A stretch of 64,000 nt of DNA from Plotosus lineatus (GCA_024760905.1 CM045735.1:25103749-25167748), one strand, 5' to 3'. Shown: positions 36,845 to 47,155, counted from the stretch's first letter. Notes: a model not told the origin generated them from the sequence alone. Made by a program: numbers and translations.

Positions 36845-36909
<65 letters not shown>

Positions 36910-36957
36910 TGCATCCTAAATCCGTTAAAGCAAAGTCTGTAAAACCGAGGCATGAGT
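36088..36957. mobile_element. Composite MITE nest with TA microsatellites
   Basis: The outer inverted ends are ACTCATGCCTTGGTTTAACG at 36088 and its mirror near 36935-36956 (CGAGGCATGAGT). Inside are a half hAT-type MITE (36272-36342, CAGGGGTCAGGAACCTTTTG to GAGAGCCAT), a TA run at 36343-36370, a 476-bp MITE (36371-36846) and a second TA run at 36847-36904. Confidence 0.65.
36371..36846. mobile_element. 476-bp MITE with CCGTGTTTCC inverted ends
   Basis: Left end 36371-36393 (CCGTGTTTCCCTGAAAATAA) and right end 36824-36846 are inverted with two mismatches, and both sides are TA. Internal GGCCCT...AATAAGCCCTAG blocks are also repeated. Widespread vertebrate MITEs have similar ends, but I do not assign a superfamily. 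Confidence 0.8.
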
Positions 36958-36975
36958 ATATATACAGTAGAGATT

Positions 36976-37304
36976 TCCTTTTGGCTTTTTCCACAGTCAA
37001 TGATTCGCACATTTGATTTGGCATAGGTTGGTTTTTATGTTGGATGCCCTTCCTGACACAACCCTTTTTAGCAAGGGACAGAAACACGCTGACAGCTTTG
37101 CAGCCTACTGTTTACGAAAGTCAGCAATGGAGCAATGGTTCATTTACATGCCTCTCACCATAGACAGTGAGAGACATGGCCTGCCTTTGATAACCCAGTT
37201 AGCTGCACTGGGGAAGGGGGGGGCAGTGACAATCCTGTGGGGACTCGAACCCATAACCTTAGGATCAGCAATCCAGCGCCCTATACCACTAGACCATCAC
37301 TGTC
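36976..37304 (-). repeat. tRNA-headed SINE, RTE tail
   Basis: Minus strand: head at 37250-37304 (TATACCACTAGACCATCACT inverted; B-box ATGGGTTCGAGTCC), common body, the RTE-leader-like GGATGCCCTTCCTGACACAA inverted, and the tail to about 36976. It directly abuts the next Tigger MITE. Confidence 0.88.
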
Positions 37305-38360
37305 CAGAAGGCCCTCAATATTCGCGGTGGTTTGGTTCCGGCCCCTCCCACGAATGAAGATAACCCAGGAGTTTTGTACCCAGAAGTAAAACCCCATGTA
37401 TCATATTACATGCGAATGAGCAACCGGAAGTAAAATACTGTGTATCTATTACTTGTGCTAAAATATGCTTCTTAAACACATTCTATAGACAGTTTTACTC
37501 ATTAATACAATATTAATGTAGTAAAATGTAGTAATGATTAAGAAAAACTTTTAAATTTTTATTGTTATATTTATTGATGATAAAATATAAACATTATACA
37601 GCATATACTGTTGTAAAGCACTAGTATTAAAGACTTTTTCAATTATTATTCCAGTACAGTACCTAAGTTAATGTTTAGAGTGTTTGTACGTGAGATTTTA
37701 TCTGTAGCATGTTTAACAAATGATACCAAAAGGATAAACTTTACTACACTTCATGTCCTTTTACATTGAACGTGACGTCTCCAAGATGGCGCTGCCTAGA
37801 GGGCAACGTTGCGGAGTTCTCAGAGAAAATTGTTTCTTTGTTCGTTTTAATTTGTTTTGTTTGTTCATGTTTTGCACTATGCTCGTCCATTACCAGTCGA
37901 CCCTACAACAGCTATGAGATCGAAGTCTTCGGGCATTTAGAACTGAGCACGCTCAACTCCTATCCCGAGCTAATATGCTATGGTAGCTCAATGCTCGCCG
38001 CAGCCCGGCTACAACAGTTCAGGTGATTATTCCTCTTCAGGCATTTCAGAGGAAACTGTCGCTTCTTCGGGAGAAAGTCTTATTTCTTCAGAAGAGACAT
38101 CCAATGTTTTCTATCTGAAAAGGTTTTCAGAGTTGCAGTAATTACTATTTTTGTGTTTGATCTCCTTTAACTATGTATTTATATTTGTTTCCCTATGGAA
38201 AAGCACAAAATTGTTCTTATAAGTATTGTAACCCAGATGTTGTTCCTCTTCCCATGATAAACTGTCACCAAATTGTCAAGAACCATTTGTTCTTGCCATC
38301 AGCTCCTGGCATCTAACTTGTGTCCTGTCTCGCCAATTGTTCTTTTATCTTCAGAGCTCA

Positions 38361-38454
38361 GGGCTCACACCTTGGGCAGGACTGGCCTCATACCTTGGGC
38401 TCACACCTTAGGCAGGACTGGTCTCACACCTTGGGCTCACACCATGGGCAGGAC
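38361..38454. repeat. 36-bp tandem repeat in the LTR
   Basis: Units at 38361-38396, 38397-38432 and a partial one at 38433-38454, each starting GGGCTCACACC and holding GGCAGGAC. Confidence 0.92.
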
Positions 38455-38526
38455 AATGGTGCTATTGTTTTATGACCCCACCCATAAATACTGTAACCCA
38501 CCTAGACTGCAGTCCATGGTATAAAT

Positions 38527-39036
38527 CCGTGGTTCTTAACCTTGCTGGCGGTACTTATGCATTATTTTTGAATATTTAATTGTTATTATAAGCATTTATA
38601 GTATTGAATATGTATTTATTGATATTATATACACATATACATGTACGCATATATCAGTCAGCGGGGGTTGATCCTACTTCGCAAATCGTGTAGATCGGAC
38701 ACTGACTAGCATCACGTTCCGTTATATATGTGAATCCATTGTACATATTCATCCGACCACTTTCATTTTTTGCTCAACATAGTAGGTTTTAAAACATTAA
38801 GAAAGAAATCACACGACATACCATCACAACAGTCACAAGTTGACTACTGAGCGCACCAAATTTCCTGCAGCATAGATTCACCAAGCAATCTAGCGTGATC
38901 ACCTGCAGCCAATGATGGCCAAGCGGGGCGTGTCGTCATGAATAGGAGTCGGGTGTGTGTCTTGACCTCCGCTGAACCCCTGACACTGACTCACCGAACC
39001 CCGAGGGTTCGATTGAACCCAGGTTAAGAACCACTG
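38527..39036. mobile_element. hAT-type MITE inserted in the LTR TATA box
   Basis: The inverted ends are about 16 bp (left CCGTGGTTCTTAACCT; the right end is the mirror with one mismatch) and an exact 8-bp duplication GTATAAAT flanks it at 38519-38526 and 39037-39044. The 8-bp duplication is the hAT hallmark. The interior has no coding potential. Confidence 0.92.
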
Positions 39037-39566
39037 GTATAAATACCTCGTTCACCTCTGTAAGCTTCGGTGAGCTTGTGAATAGAGAATGTGATCCTTT
39101 ATTGCAAGCCACCCCAGAGCTCTGTGTGACACAGACTAACTGATCCACGAGATGACGAGAACTCGCTCAGAACCAGCAAGAAAAAGAACTAGACAACGGC
39201 TAGAAATCCGAACACTATCGTTTAGCCAGAGAAGACGCACAGCATTTGCGTGGCATCATAGAGCTTAACTGGAAATTAAAACACACTAAAAAAGAGGTTC
39301 TTTGACAACTTGTAAGCGAATGAGGAAAACGGGGCATTGCATCATCTCAACCAATCAGCACGAAGGAGGACAGCCATTGGCTGAATTTGAGTGACGTGTC
39401 AGTTGCTTGGCAATCCGCGAATACTCAAACCGTGAGTGTAAAACCACGAATAGTCAAGGGCCTACTGTAAGGCGCCTTTTTCGTAACCTGGATTATTCGT
39501 AAGTTGAACTGCATTTTACATGTAAAACACGTGATTTGTTCCAAGGCTCCCAATAGTACCTCATAA

Positions 39567-39913
39567 TGTCTTCCTTTCGGCTTTTTCCCCTTTTACTCGG
39601 GAGTCGCCACAGCGAATCATCTGATTCGCACGTTTGATTTGGCAGAGGTTTTTATGTCGGATGCCCTTCCTGTCACAACCCTTTTAGCAAGGGACAGAAA
39701 CACGCTGACGACTTTGCAGCCTACTCTTTATGAAAGTCAGCAATGGTTCTTTTACATGCCTCTCACCATAGACAGTGAGAGACATGGCCCGCCTTTGATA
39801 ACCCAGTTAGCTGCACTGGGGGGACAGTGACAACCTTGTGGAGAGTGGGACTCGAACCCCCAACCTTTGGATCAGCGATCCAGCGCCCTATACCACTAGA
39901 CCACCACTGCCCC
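39567..39913 (-). repeat. tRNA-headed SINE, RTE tail, 20-bp duplication
   Basis: Minus-strand copy: tail at 39567 (inverted CCGAAAGGAAGA), head at 39850-39913 with B-box GGGGGTTCGAGTCCC. A 20-bp target duplication with one mismatch lies at 39547-39566 and 39914-39933. Confidence 0.93.
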
Positions 39914-40044
39914 CTCCCAATAGTACCCCATAAACCCTCTAAAAATTATAAAACTACACCAATTTTGTATGAAATATGTATGAAATATGTGTTAAAAGTA
40001 AAAGAAAATTATTTATTAAACCACTTTAACATTTTATTAACATA

Positions 40045-40527
40045 TTAAGCCATTTTATTAACATATACAGAGTGGATTCCAGTCCCTTTTTTAAATCTCT
40101 CGAACCACCCATGCGACACTTTAAAGTCCAGGGGTTGCTGGTTCAAAGAACCCTCACCCCCACCCTCCTTCACGAGGTCCTTAAATATGGCGGTTGCTTT
40201 TTCCGAAATAATCGCCTCCGTACTGTATTGTTGGCAATTTCTTTCTCCTTTATCCAAAGCAGTAACAGTCTCTTCATCTCGTCGTTCAGTGACGACCACT
40301 TTTTAGATTTCACAGTGAGGCCATTCGAAGGGGTCCTCGCTTTGAAGGCCTCCTTCTGCTTCAATATCGTCCTGATTGTAAAGGGGTTTCGGCCATACTC
40401 CTTTGCGATTTCATTCAACCGCATCCCACTTTCATATTGTTTTTATCATCTCCTGTTTTACTTTTATTGATAACGGAGCCTGCTTCTTCTTTTTAGTCTC
40501 ACCGGGAATCACTTTCTTGGGGCTCAT
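40045..40527 (-). pseudogene. pogo transposase N-terminal part (CENP-B-type DNA binding)
   Basis: From the ATG at 40527: MSPKKVIPGETKKKKQAPLS, then a one-base shift near 40433, MRLNEIAKEYGRNPFTIRTI (first helix-turn-helix), SLNDEMKRLLLLWIKEKEIA and, after another shift, ISEKATAIFKDLVKEGGGEG and SHGWFERFKKGTGIHS (second CENP-B helix-turn-helix, WFxRFK). This is the DNA-binding half of a Tigger/pogo transposase; the catalytic part is deleted. Confidence 0.8.
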
Positions 40528-40700
40528 GATTAATAACAAAAAAACAATGCTGCAATGAGCACACTCCAAAAAAAAACAAAAAACTCCTGGGCAGTGGCTA
40601 GACCCAGCTTGGAACCGGTCTAGAATGGAGAAGTAAGACTCCTCCTTCCCTCCACTAATCTGGGTGCTCACCTTGGGCAAGTGACAGTACACCCTTAGCC

Positions 40701-41250
40701 CTCCTTACCAAGGTCACGGTCCCACTGTGGGTGGTGGGATAAAATTGGCCCATTCCGCCCCGGAATGTCATAAAAGACGACTAAAGGGGTAACAGGATAT
40801 GATAAATATATATATATTTTTTCTTCCTGCACTCACTTCATAAAATTGGTTTATATCTTAAACACTTCATGATTTGGAAAATGTTGATATAATTTCATTG
40901 TTTTGTAAAATTGATTGCACAGTCTGGTTCCTTTTTATTAGTTTCAATATGGATTTGTCGTTGATATGGTTCAGTAATTTCATATATTTAAAGATTATTA
41001 ATTAATTAAATTATTTATTGCACCCAGTTTAAAATGTAAAACATAGAAGCGTGAAATGCTCCTCTGCATGTACTAAGGGGCGACCTGTTTGCCGTGGGTT
41101 TCGACTCGTGTCGGAGGAAGCGGGGATCCTGGTAACTGAATGAGGAAATCTCCAAAATGAGATTTCATTGCAACACGTTGTTTTGGCCCTGATTTTGCCT
41201 AGACGAGAGGCTTGTGAGGCCTGGCACAAGTCAATTGGCTGGTGGTGCTA
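40701..41250. other. No gene recognised; possible LINE 5' leader
   Basis: AT-rich at 40800-41020, then a higher-GC stretch (41040-41240) that may be part of the following LINE's leader or another repeat. No coding signal. Confidence 0.35.
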
Positions 41251-41452
41251 AGCACTAGGATTTTTTTTTAAATTCTAGTCGCAGCTGCCTAATCAGGTTA
41301 ATTGGGTACTCAGGCTCTGCCTGGGTGCTTGAGTATACCATTGTAATTATCCCTGACATCTGTATGCTAGAGGTCCGCATACAAATCGATGTCCCCCAGG
41401 AGGGCTCCAAGGAGGGTGGGGAGCTTCGATGGTGAAATATTATCCCTTCACT

Positions 41453-42686
41453 ATGGCTACAACTAAAAAAAAACATTTAAAAGATCATTAGATAACGAAT
41501 CGGACAGTGACTCTGACTATGGACCCAGCACTTCTTGGCCCCATTTCCTTGTTATTCAAGGTACAGATCAAACGAAACCGTTAATCAAACTGTCTCCCTT
41601 TGCTATTGCAAAGGATATCAAAGGACTTGCTGGTGAACCTAAACAAGTAAAAGGCTGCATTCTCGTGATCTCCTTATTGAAGTAAGCCAGAAGAGTCACG
41701 CTACCAACTTACTAAAATCCACCATGCTAGTCAATGTACCAATAAAGGTTTCGGACCACAGCTCTTGAATACGAGGAAAGGGGTCATAAAGTGTAATGAA
41801 TTAAGAGCCGCGAGTGAAGAGGAGATCCTGGAGGGTCGTCATGCTCAGAGGGTTCGGAAGCTTCAACACAACAATCAAGAAAGAAGGCCAGAAGGTTTCA
41901 ACTGGAACATTAATACTCACCTTTGACACTACTACCCTTCCGTGGGAAGTCAGGGTGGGATATTTAAATGTCCCAATTTCTGTCTATATACCTAACCCCC
42001 TACGATGCTTCAAATGCCAACATTTTGGCCACCATCAGGGTAACTGCGGTAACAAACCAACGTGCGGGAAATGTGGTAAAGAACATTAAGACCAAAATTG
42101 CAGTGAACAGGCTAATTGCGTGAATTGTAATGGAAATAACCCATCCTTTTCCAAGACCTGTCCAAAATGGTTAGAGGAGAAAGAAATCCAAACCATTAAA
42201 TGCACTAGAAACCTTACCTTCAAGGAAGCAAGGAAACTGGTTGAGGACAAAAGATCTCTTCAACCACAACAGACCTATGCATCGGCTACTACTGCAAAAA
42301 AGGTTATCCATTACAATTCCGCCATAGTACAAACTGACATAATTTGACCTGAAAAATCCCAAAGCCCTCAAAAGTATCAACCAAAACAAGTTAATGCCAT
42401 AGCCTCCTCTTCACAGGCCACAAAAAAACTCTGTAGGTACACAGACAGCGTCAAACTCCGGAAATCTAACCAGACTTCTGCTAAAAAAGATGACAAAATT
42501 GTGAAAATAAACTGAACACCAAATATAGATCCTAAGGGCTCAGAAAACAAAGTGCCCCAACATAATGGATTTCAGGTGTTGGAGGATGCTGGAGAGGAGG
42601 AGAACATCGATGTTGTTCCTCATACTCTCCCACCTAAAAGCAAAAGAGATAGGAGCAAAGAAAGAGCCAATCCTAAGCCCTCATGA
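41453..42686 (+). pseudogene. Nimb/I-type LINE ORF1, gag-like with CCHC knuckles
   Basis: After a frameshifted N-terminal part (KPLIKLSPFAIAKDIKGLAG near 41575), the frame at 41814-42089 and beyond has VSTGTLILTFDTTTLP, VRVGYLNVPISVYIPNPLRC and zinc knuckles C-x2-C-x4-H-x4-C (CFKCQHFGHHQGNC), CGKCGKEH and CVNCNGNNPSFSKTCPKW. It ends with KSKRDRSKERANPKPS and a stop at 42684-42686. The product would bind element RNA. Stops at 42088, 42346 and 42513 and several shifts show decay. Confidence 0.82.
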
Positions 42687-42905
42687 GTACCAAATTAAAA
42701 GATATCATACAATGGAATTGTCCAGGAATTAAAGCAAATTATGAAGAAATAAAATCACTTCTTTGTGATAGTGTTCCTCAAATTGTCTGTCTTCAGGAAA
42801 CACTACTAAATAAACTAGATAATATAACACTTAAAGGATACGATACATCCAGTAAAACCTCTGGGTCATCAGTTGATGAGGAGCCATAGGCGGTTCTGCC
42901 ATTCT

Positions 42906-43237
42906 GTCTGTCTTTTACTCAGGAGTCGCCACAGCGAATCATCTGATTTGCACGTTTGATTTGGCAGAGGTTTTTACGTCGGATGCCCTTCCTGTCACAA
43001 CCCTTATACCAAGGGATAGAAACACGCTGACGACTTTGCAGCCTACTCTTTACGAAAGTCAGCAATGGTTCTTTTACATGCCTCTCACCATAGACAGTGA
43101 GAGACATGGCCCACCTTTGATAACCCAGTTAGCTGCACTGGGGGGGACAGTGACAACCCTGTGAGAGTGAGACTCGAACCCCCAACCTTTGGATCAGTGA
43201 TCCAGCACCCTATACCACTAGACCACCACTGCCCCGC
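42906..43237 (-). repeat. tRNA-headed SINE, RTE tail, in the LINE endonuclease
   Basis: Minus-strand copy with an 18-bp duplication (one mismatch) at 42888-42905 and 43238-43255. The head at 43175-43237 has B-box GGGGGTTCGAGTC and the tail lies near 42906. Close in sequence to the copy at 39567. Confidence 0.93.
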
Positions 43238-45373
43238 AGGCGGTTCTACCATTCTAATTAAATCAAATGTCCCTCATGAGCTTATTACATTAAATACACA
43301 CCTGCAAGCTGTAGCCATGAGAGTGTAACTTCATAAGACTATAACAGTGTGTTCCGTGTATATCCCTGCCAAATGCAAATGAATCGGATGAACTTTTACA
43401 CCAACCAACCAGCCCCCCCAAACATTGCCCTCAAAACTGTGCCTCATCAATTCCAAAACCCATACGTAAACCATGGTTTACTGATGACTATCAAAAGGCC
43501 ATTAAAGAACGCAAAAAGTTCGAAAATATTTTTAAACATGACTCTACACAAGCTAATTTAGATAAATATAGAGCAGCCTGCACAAATGCATGGCGTACAA
43601 TTAAAGAAAATAAAAGGAAATCATGGAAAGAATATGTTTCAAAGCAAAATATGAGATCATCAGTGGGAAAAACATGGGAAATGGTTCGCAAGATAAGTGG
43701 AAAACCAGTAAATAGTTCTGTAAAACACATTAATAAATCAAATGGGAACAAAGCCACTGATAGAGTTGACATAGCTAACACTCTTGCAGAAGAATTTCAG
43801 AAAAATTCTTCTACAGAGCACTACACTCCAACATTTCAAAAGTGTAAAAATCAGGAGGAGAAAATCAAACTCAAGTTCAACTCGGACAATTCAGAAAATT
43901 ATAATGATTCCTTTAGTATGCATGAACTAGGGGAATCATTAAACAAATCTCACGATACTGATGTTGGACCTGATGATATCCATTATCAGTTTCTTAAACA
44001 TCTCCCTGATGAATCTTTAAATGTTTTGTTGCATATTTTCAATGATATATGGGAACGGGTAGTTTTCCAGACTCCTGGAGGGAAGCTCCCATTATTCCAG
44101 TTCCAAAATCTGGTAAAGATCACACAGACCCTACAAACTACCGTCCCGTTGCTTTAACTAGTTGCTTGTGCAAGTTTATGGAACGTATGATAAATGCTCG
44201 TTTGATTTGGTATCTTGAGAAGAACCACTTAATATCAAAGTCACAAAGTGGTTTTAGACATTTTAGAAGCACTACAGATCATTTGATAGCTCTCGAATCT
44301 AACGTTCGAGATGCATTTGTAAGAGGTGAACACATGGTATCAATTTTTTTTTATCTAGAAAAAGCATATTATACCACTTGGAAATACAGAATTTAAAAGG
44401 ATTTGCATGAGATGGGCCTTCGCGGAAGAATGCCTGTATTTATTTTTAAATTATTTTAACCGATAGACATTTTAAAGTTCGTGTTGGGAATTCCTTTTCT
44501 GTTTCTCAGAAACAAGACATGGGCATTCTACAATTAAGTATTTTATCTGTGACTTTATTTAATGTTAAAATTAACAGCATAGCTAACTCCGTTAAATACG
44601 GTATATCAAAATCATTATTTGTGGATGACTTTGCAATTAGCTGTCGTGCAAAACAAATGCACACTATTGAAAGACAATTGCAGCTATGCATAAATAAAAT
44701 TCAGAAGTGGGCTGATAATAATGGCTTTAAATTCTCTCAGTCTAAAACTGTGTGTGTGTGTGTGCATTTTTGCAATAAAAGAAAAATGGACTTCGATCCA
44801 GATCTTAAACTTGGTAGTCATGACATCCCTGTTGTTGATCAGGTTAAATTTCTTGGTGTGATCTTTGACAAAAAACTCAACTTTAAAGCACACATCGACT
44901 ATTTAAGAACAAAATGTCAGAAATCTTTAATTCTGTTGAAAGTGGTCTCTAAAATGGATTGGGGAGCTGATATTGAACTTCTGTTAAGATTATACCGATC
45001 TTTAATCAGATCAAAATTAGATTATGGCTGCATAGTTTATGGTTCTGCTCGAAAATCTTATTTAAAAAAGTTAGAAACCGTCCAAAACCAAGCATTAAAA
45101 ATCTGCCTAGGAGCCTTCAGAACTTCTCCTATTTCTAGCCTGCATGTTGAAGCAAACGAACTTCCATTACATTTGCATAGGGAAAAACTAGCCCTTCAGT
45201 ATGCTCTAAAACTGATGGCAAACAAGGACAACCCTACATATGAGCTAGCCTTTCAAACCAGTAACACACGGTTCTACCAAAACAAACCAACAGCTACTCG
45301 TCCATTTGCCGTGAGAATTAAAGATTCACTTAAAGCTGTGTGTCCAGATCTCAAGAATATAGAATCATATGAT

Positions 45374-45531
45374 GTAGGCTGCAAAGCCATCGGCGTGTTT
45401 CTGTCCCTTGCTCAAAAGGGTTGTGACAGGAAGGGCATCCGACGTAAAAACCTCTGTCAAATCAAACGTGCGAATCAGATGATTCGCTGTGGCGACTCCC
45501 GAGTAAAAGGGAGAAAGCCGAAAGGAAGACA
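45374..45531 (+). repeat. SINE 5'-truncated copy, RTE tail, in LINE ORF2
   Basis: Contains only the last ~158 bases: GTAGGCTGCAAAGCCATCGG, GGGTTGTGACAGGAAGGGCA, then GATGATTCGCTGTGGCGACT and CCGAAAGGAAGAC. It interrupts SYD...NDIPD of the LINE protein. The 5' truncation is as expected for LINE-driven copying. Confidence 0.88.
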
Positions 45532-46814
45532 GATAATGATATACCTGATATCCCAGTTTGGAAATTAAAGAGACCACATGTAAATCTGTCACTGAGTTTC
45601 CTAAAAATTCTTCAGATCCTTCGGTGTTTCAGATGATGTTTGGTCAATTGAGAGATCTATATAGAGACTTTAGGGCTATTTATACAAATGGCTCTAAGGA
45701 TAACAACAGAGTAGCAGCCGCTACAGTCACCAATGGTTTGAATGTCCAGGTCCGACTTTTGGATGGAGCTTCTATTTTTACAGCAGAATTGCAGGCGTTT
45801 CTGCATGCACTTGATATTGTGTCTTCTTACGATGGAAACGATTTTATTATTTTCTCAGATTCTTTGACTAGCTTAACTGCCTTACAGGGTAATGATTTTT
45901 ATAACCCTACACTTTTAAAGATTTTACAAAGGTGCCACGATCTCATTGAGGGTGGAAAAAATATAGTGTTTGCTTGGTGCCCCAGTCACGTTGGCATCAA
46001 AGGTAATGAAAAGGCCGATAAACTAGCTAAGGAAGCTCTTAATCATCATATTTCTGAGAACAAGGTCCCCTATACTGACGTAAAGTGTCGAGTGAATAGT
46101 TTTGTTTTTAGTCAGTGGCAGAGCCAGTGGGATGAAGAGACTAACAATAAACTTCATCCCATAAAGCCTAGTGTAAAAAGTTTAAATTCTTACTCAAGTA
46201 GAACGAGTAGAAGAGAAGAAGTAGTGTTGGCCAGGACTCGTATTGGCCATACCTACCTTACACATAGCTATTTACTGAAAGGGGAGCCTGCGCCTGTGTG
46301 TGACACTTGTTCAGTCCCCCGGACTGTCAAGCACATTTTTCACAGATTTTGCTGAGACTAGGTACCAGCATTTTAACGTTAACAACCTTGTATGATCTTT
46401 TTACTAAATTTAATGCTTTAGTAATCCTGCAGTTTTTAAAAGATATTGAAATGTTTTATAAATTCAGAATTTGTGGTATAGTTAGCATTAATTCTATTGT
46501 TAGAGTGCTACAATTCCACCTAAAAAAAACAACAGACTTGTTCTTGGAAAAGTATAGGAATGCACACCCTTAGACAGACCCGTTTTTATTAATATTACTT
46601 TTTCATCTTTCAGTTGGGTTTTACGTGAAATTTGATTGTTTGAAGAAAATGATTTGGTTTACCTTAGCTTCATTAATCATTTGCGATTTGAAATTGAATC
46701 TTAGTCATTGTACTTAATATAAAATAACCATGTTTGGCACAATATAACACACTATATGTGTTGAAAGTGCCGTTAAACGTCATTCATTGATTCATTCATT
46801 CATTCAATCCTTTA

Positions 46815-47096
46815 CTCAAAAAAAACTCATGAAATTCACAAACCAAGTATAACTCTCCTGAAGGCACACGAAAAGCATTATGGGTACAGTACTGTATTAT
46901 GGAGATTCAGCTCCCTCCTAGCCAATGGGAGGCCAGCGGGGTGGGGTGTTGGGAGACAACCAATGGGAAAGTAACTTACGCATTGTTTGAATGTTTGAAT
47001 GATGCCGCTTTTGTATCCAGAGACAAAAATTTTAGGAAAATGCGTTTTGTAACCTGAATTTTTCGTTTGGTAGGACTTTCGTAATGTGAGGTACCA

Positions 47097-47099
<3 letters not shown>
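46815..47099. mobile_element. pogo-type MITE fragment, family 2
   Basis: Shares GCCAATGGGAGGCCAGCGGG with 12125-12145, TTTTGTAACCTGAATTTTTC with the other family members, and a mirrored end near 47099 that differs from the consensus. The left side is not well defined. Confidence 0.6.

Positions 47100-47155
<56 letters not shown>

Larger units (their letters stand above)
38116..39214. mobile_element. Solo LTR (TG...CA) with 5-bp duplication, carrying a MITE
   Basis: The inserted sequence begins TGAAAAGG and ends CCGAACA, flanked by CTATC at 38111-38115 and 39215-39219. Without the internal MITE the LTR is about 581 bp. It carries about 2.6 copies of a 36-bp repeat at 38361-38454, resembling U3 enhancer repeats, and a TATA box (GTATAAATAC). 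No internal viral genes are present, as expected after LTR-LTR recombination. The orientation of the TATA box suggests plus-strand transcription. The retrovirus or retrotransposon family is not identified. Confidence 0.85.
37305..39467. mobile_element. Tigger MITE, split by a solo LTR
   Basis: Starts AGGCCCTCAATATTCGCGG and ends GGGCCTACTG before TA. It has the same order as the MITE at 4234: TTTTACATTGAACGTGACGT, GGAGAAAGTCTTATTTCTTC and, after the interruption, GTTTAGCCAGAGAAGACGCA. It also has 37320-37560 sequence absent from the 4234 copy. A solo LTR at 38116-39214 breaks it. Confidence 0.85.
39470..40700 (-). mobile_element. pogo-type transposon remnant, family 2, split by a SINE
   Basis: Carries the N-terminal part of a pogo/Tigger transposase (40045-40527) and flanking sequence with CGTAACCTGGATTATTCGTA near 39490, shared in style with the MITEs at 11816 and 46815. 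The catalytic DDE part is missing. Confidence 0.7.
42683..46354 (+). pseudogene. Nimb/I-type LINE ORF2: endonuclease start, reverse transcriptase, RNase H
   Basis: The ATG at 42683 overlaps the ORF1 stop by four bases (ATGA). IQWNCPGIKANYEEIKSLL and IVCLQETLL (catalytic Glu) start the endonuclease; after the SINE only a short part remains and the text jumps to IRKPWFTDDYQKAIKERKKF (linker). RT: VGPDDIHYQFLKHLP, APIIPVPKSGKD, NYRPVALTSCLCKFMERMIN, SGFRHFRSTTDHL, FYLEKAYYT (D-x-x-K-A-Y with the catalytic Asp changed to Tyr), LFVDDFAISC (palm pair intact) and KFLGVIFDKKL. RNase H: IYTNGSKDN (Asp to Asn), ELQAFLHAL, FSDSLTSL, WCPSHVGIKGNEKADKLAK. It ends with CDTCSVPRTVKHIFHRFC and a stop. Confidence 0.85.
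41250..46806 (+). mobile_element. Nimb/I-type LINE, near full length, decayed
   Basis: Two-frame LINE: ORF1 with zinc knuckles, and ORF2 with endonuclease start, reverse transcriptase and RNase H. It ends in GCCGTTAAACGTCATTCATT followed by ATTC repeats near 46806, a 3' end typical of I/Nimb-group elements. RNase H places it with the I group rather than Jockey. Two SINEs have inserted (42906-43237 and 45374-45531) and much of the endonuclease is deleted. Confidence 0.82.
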
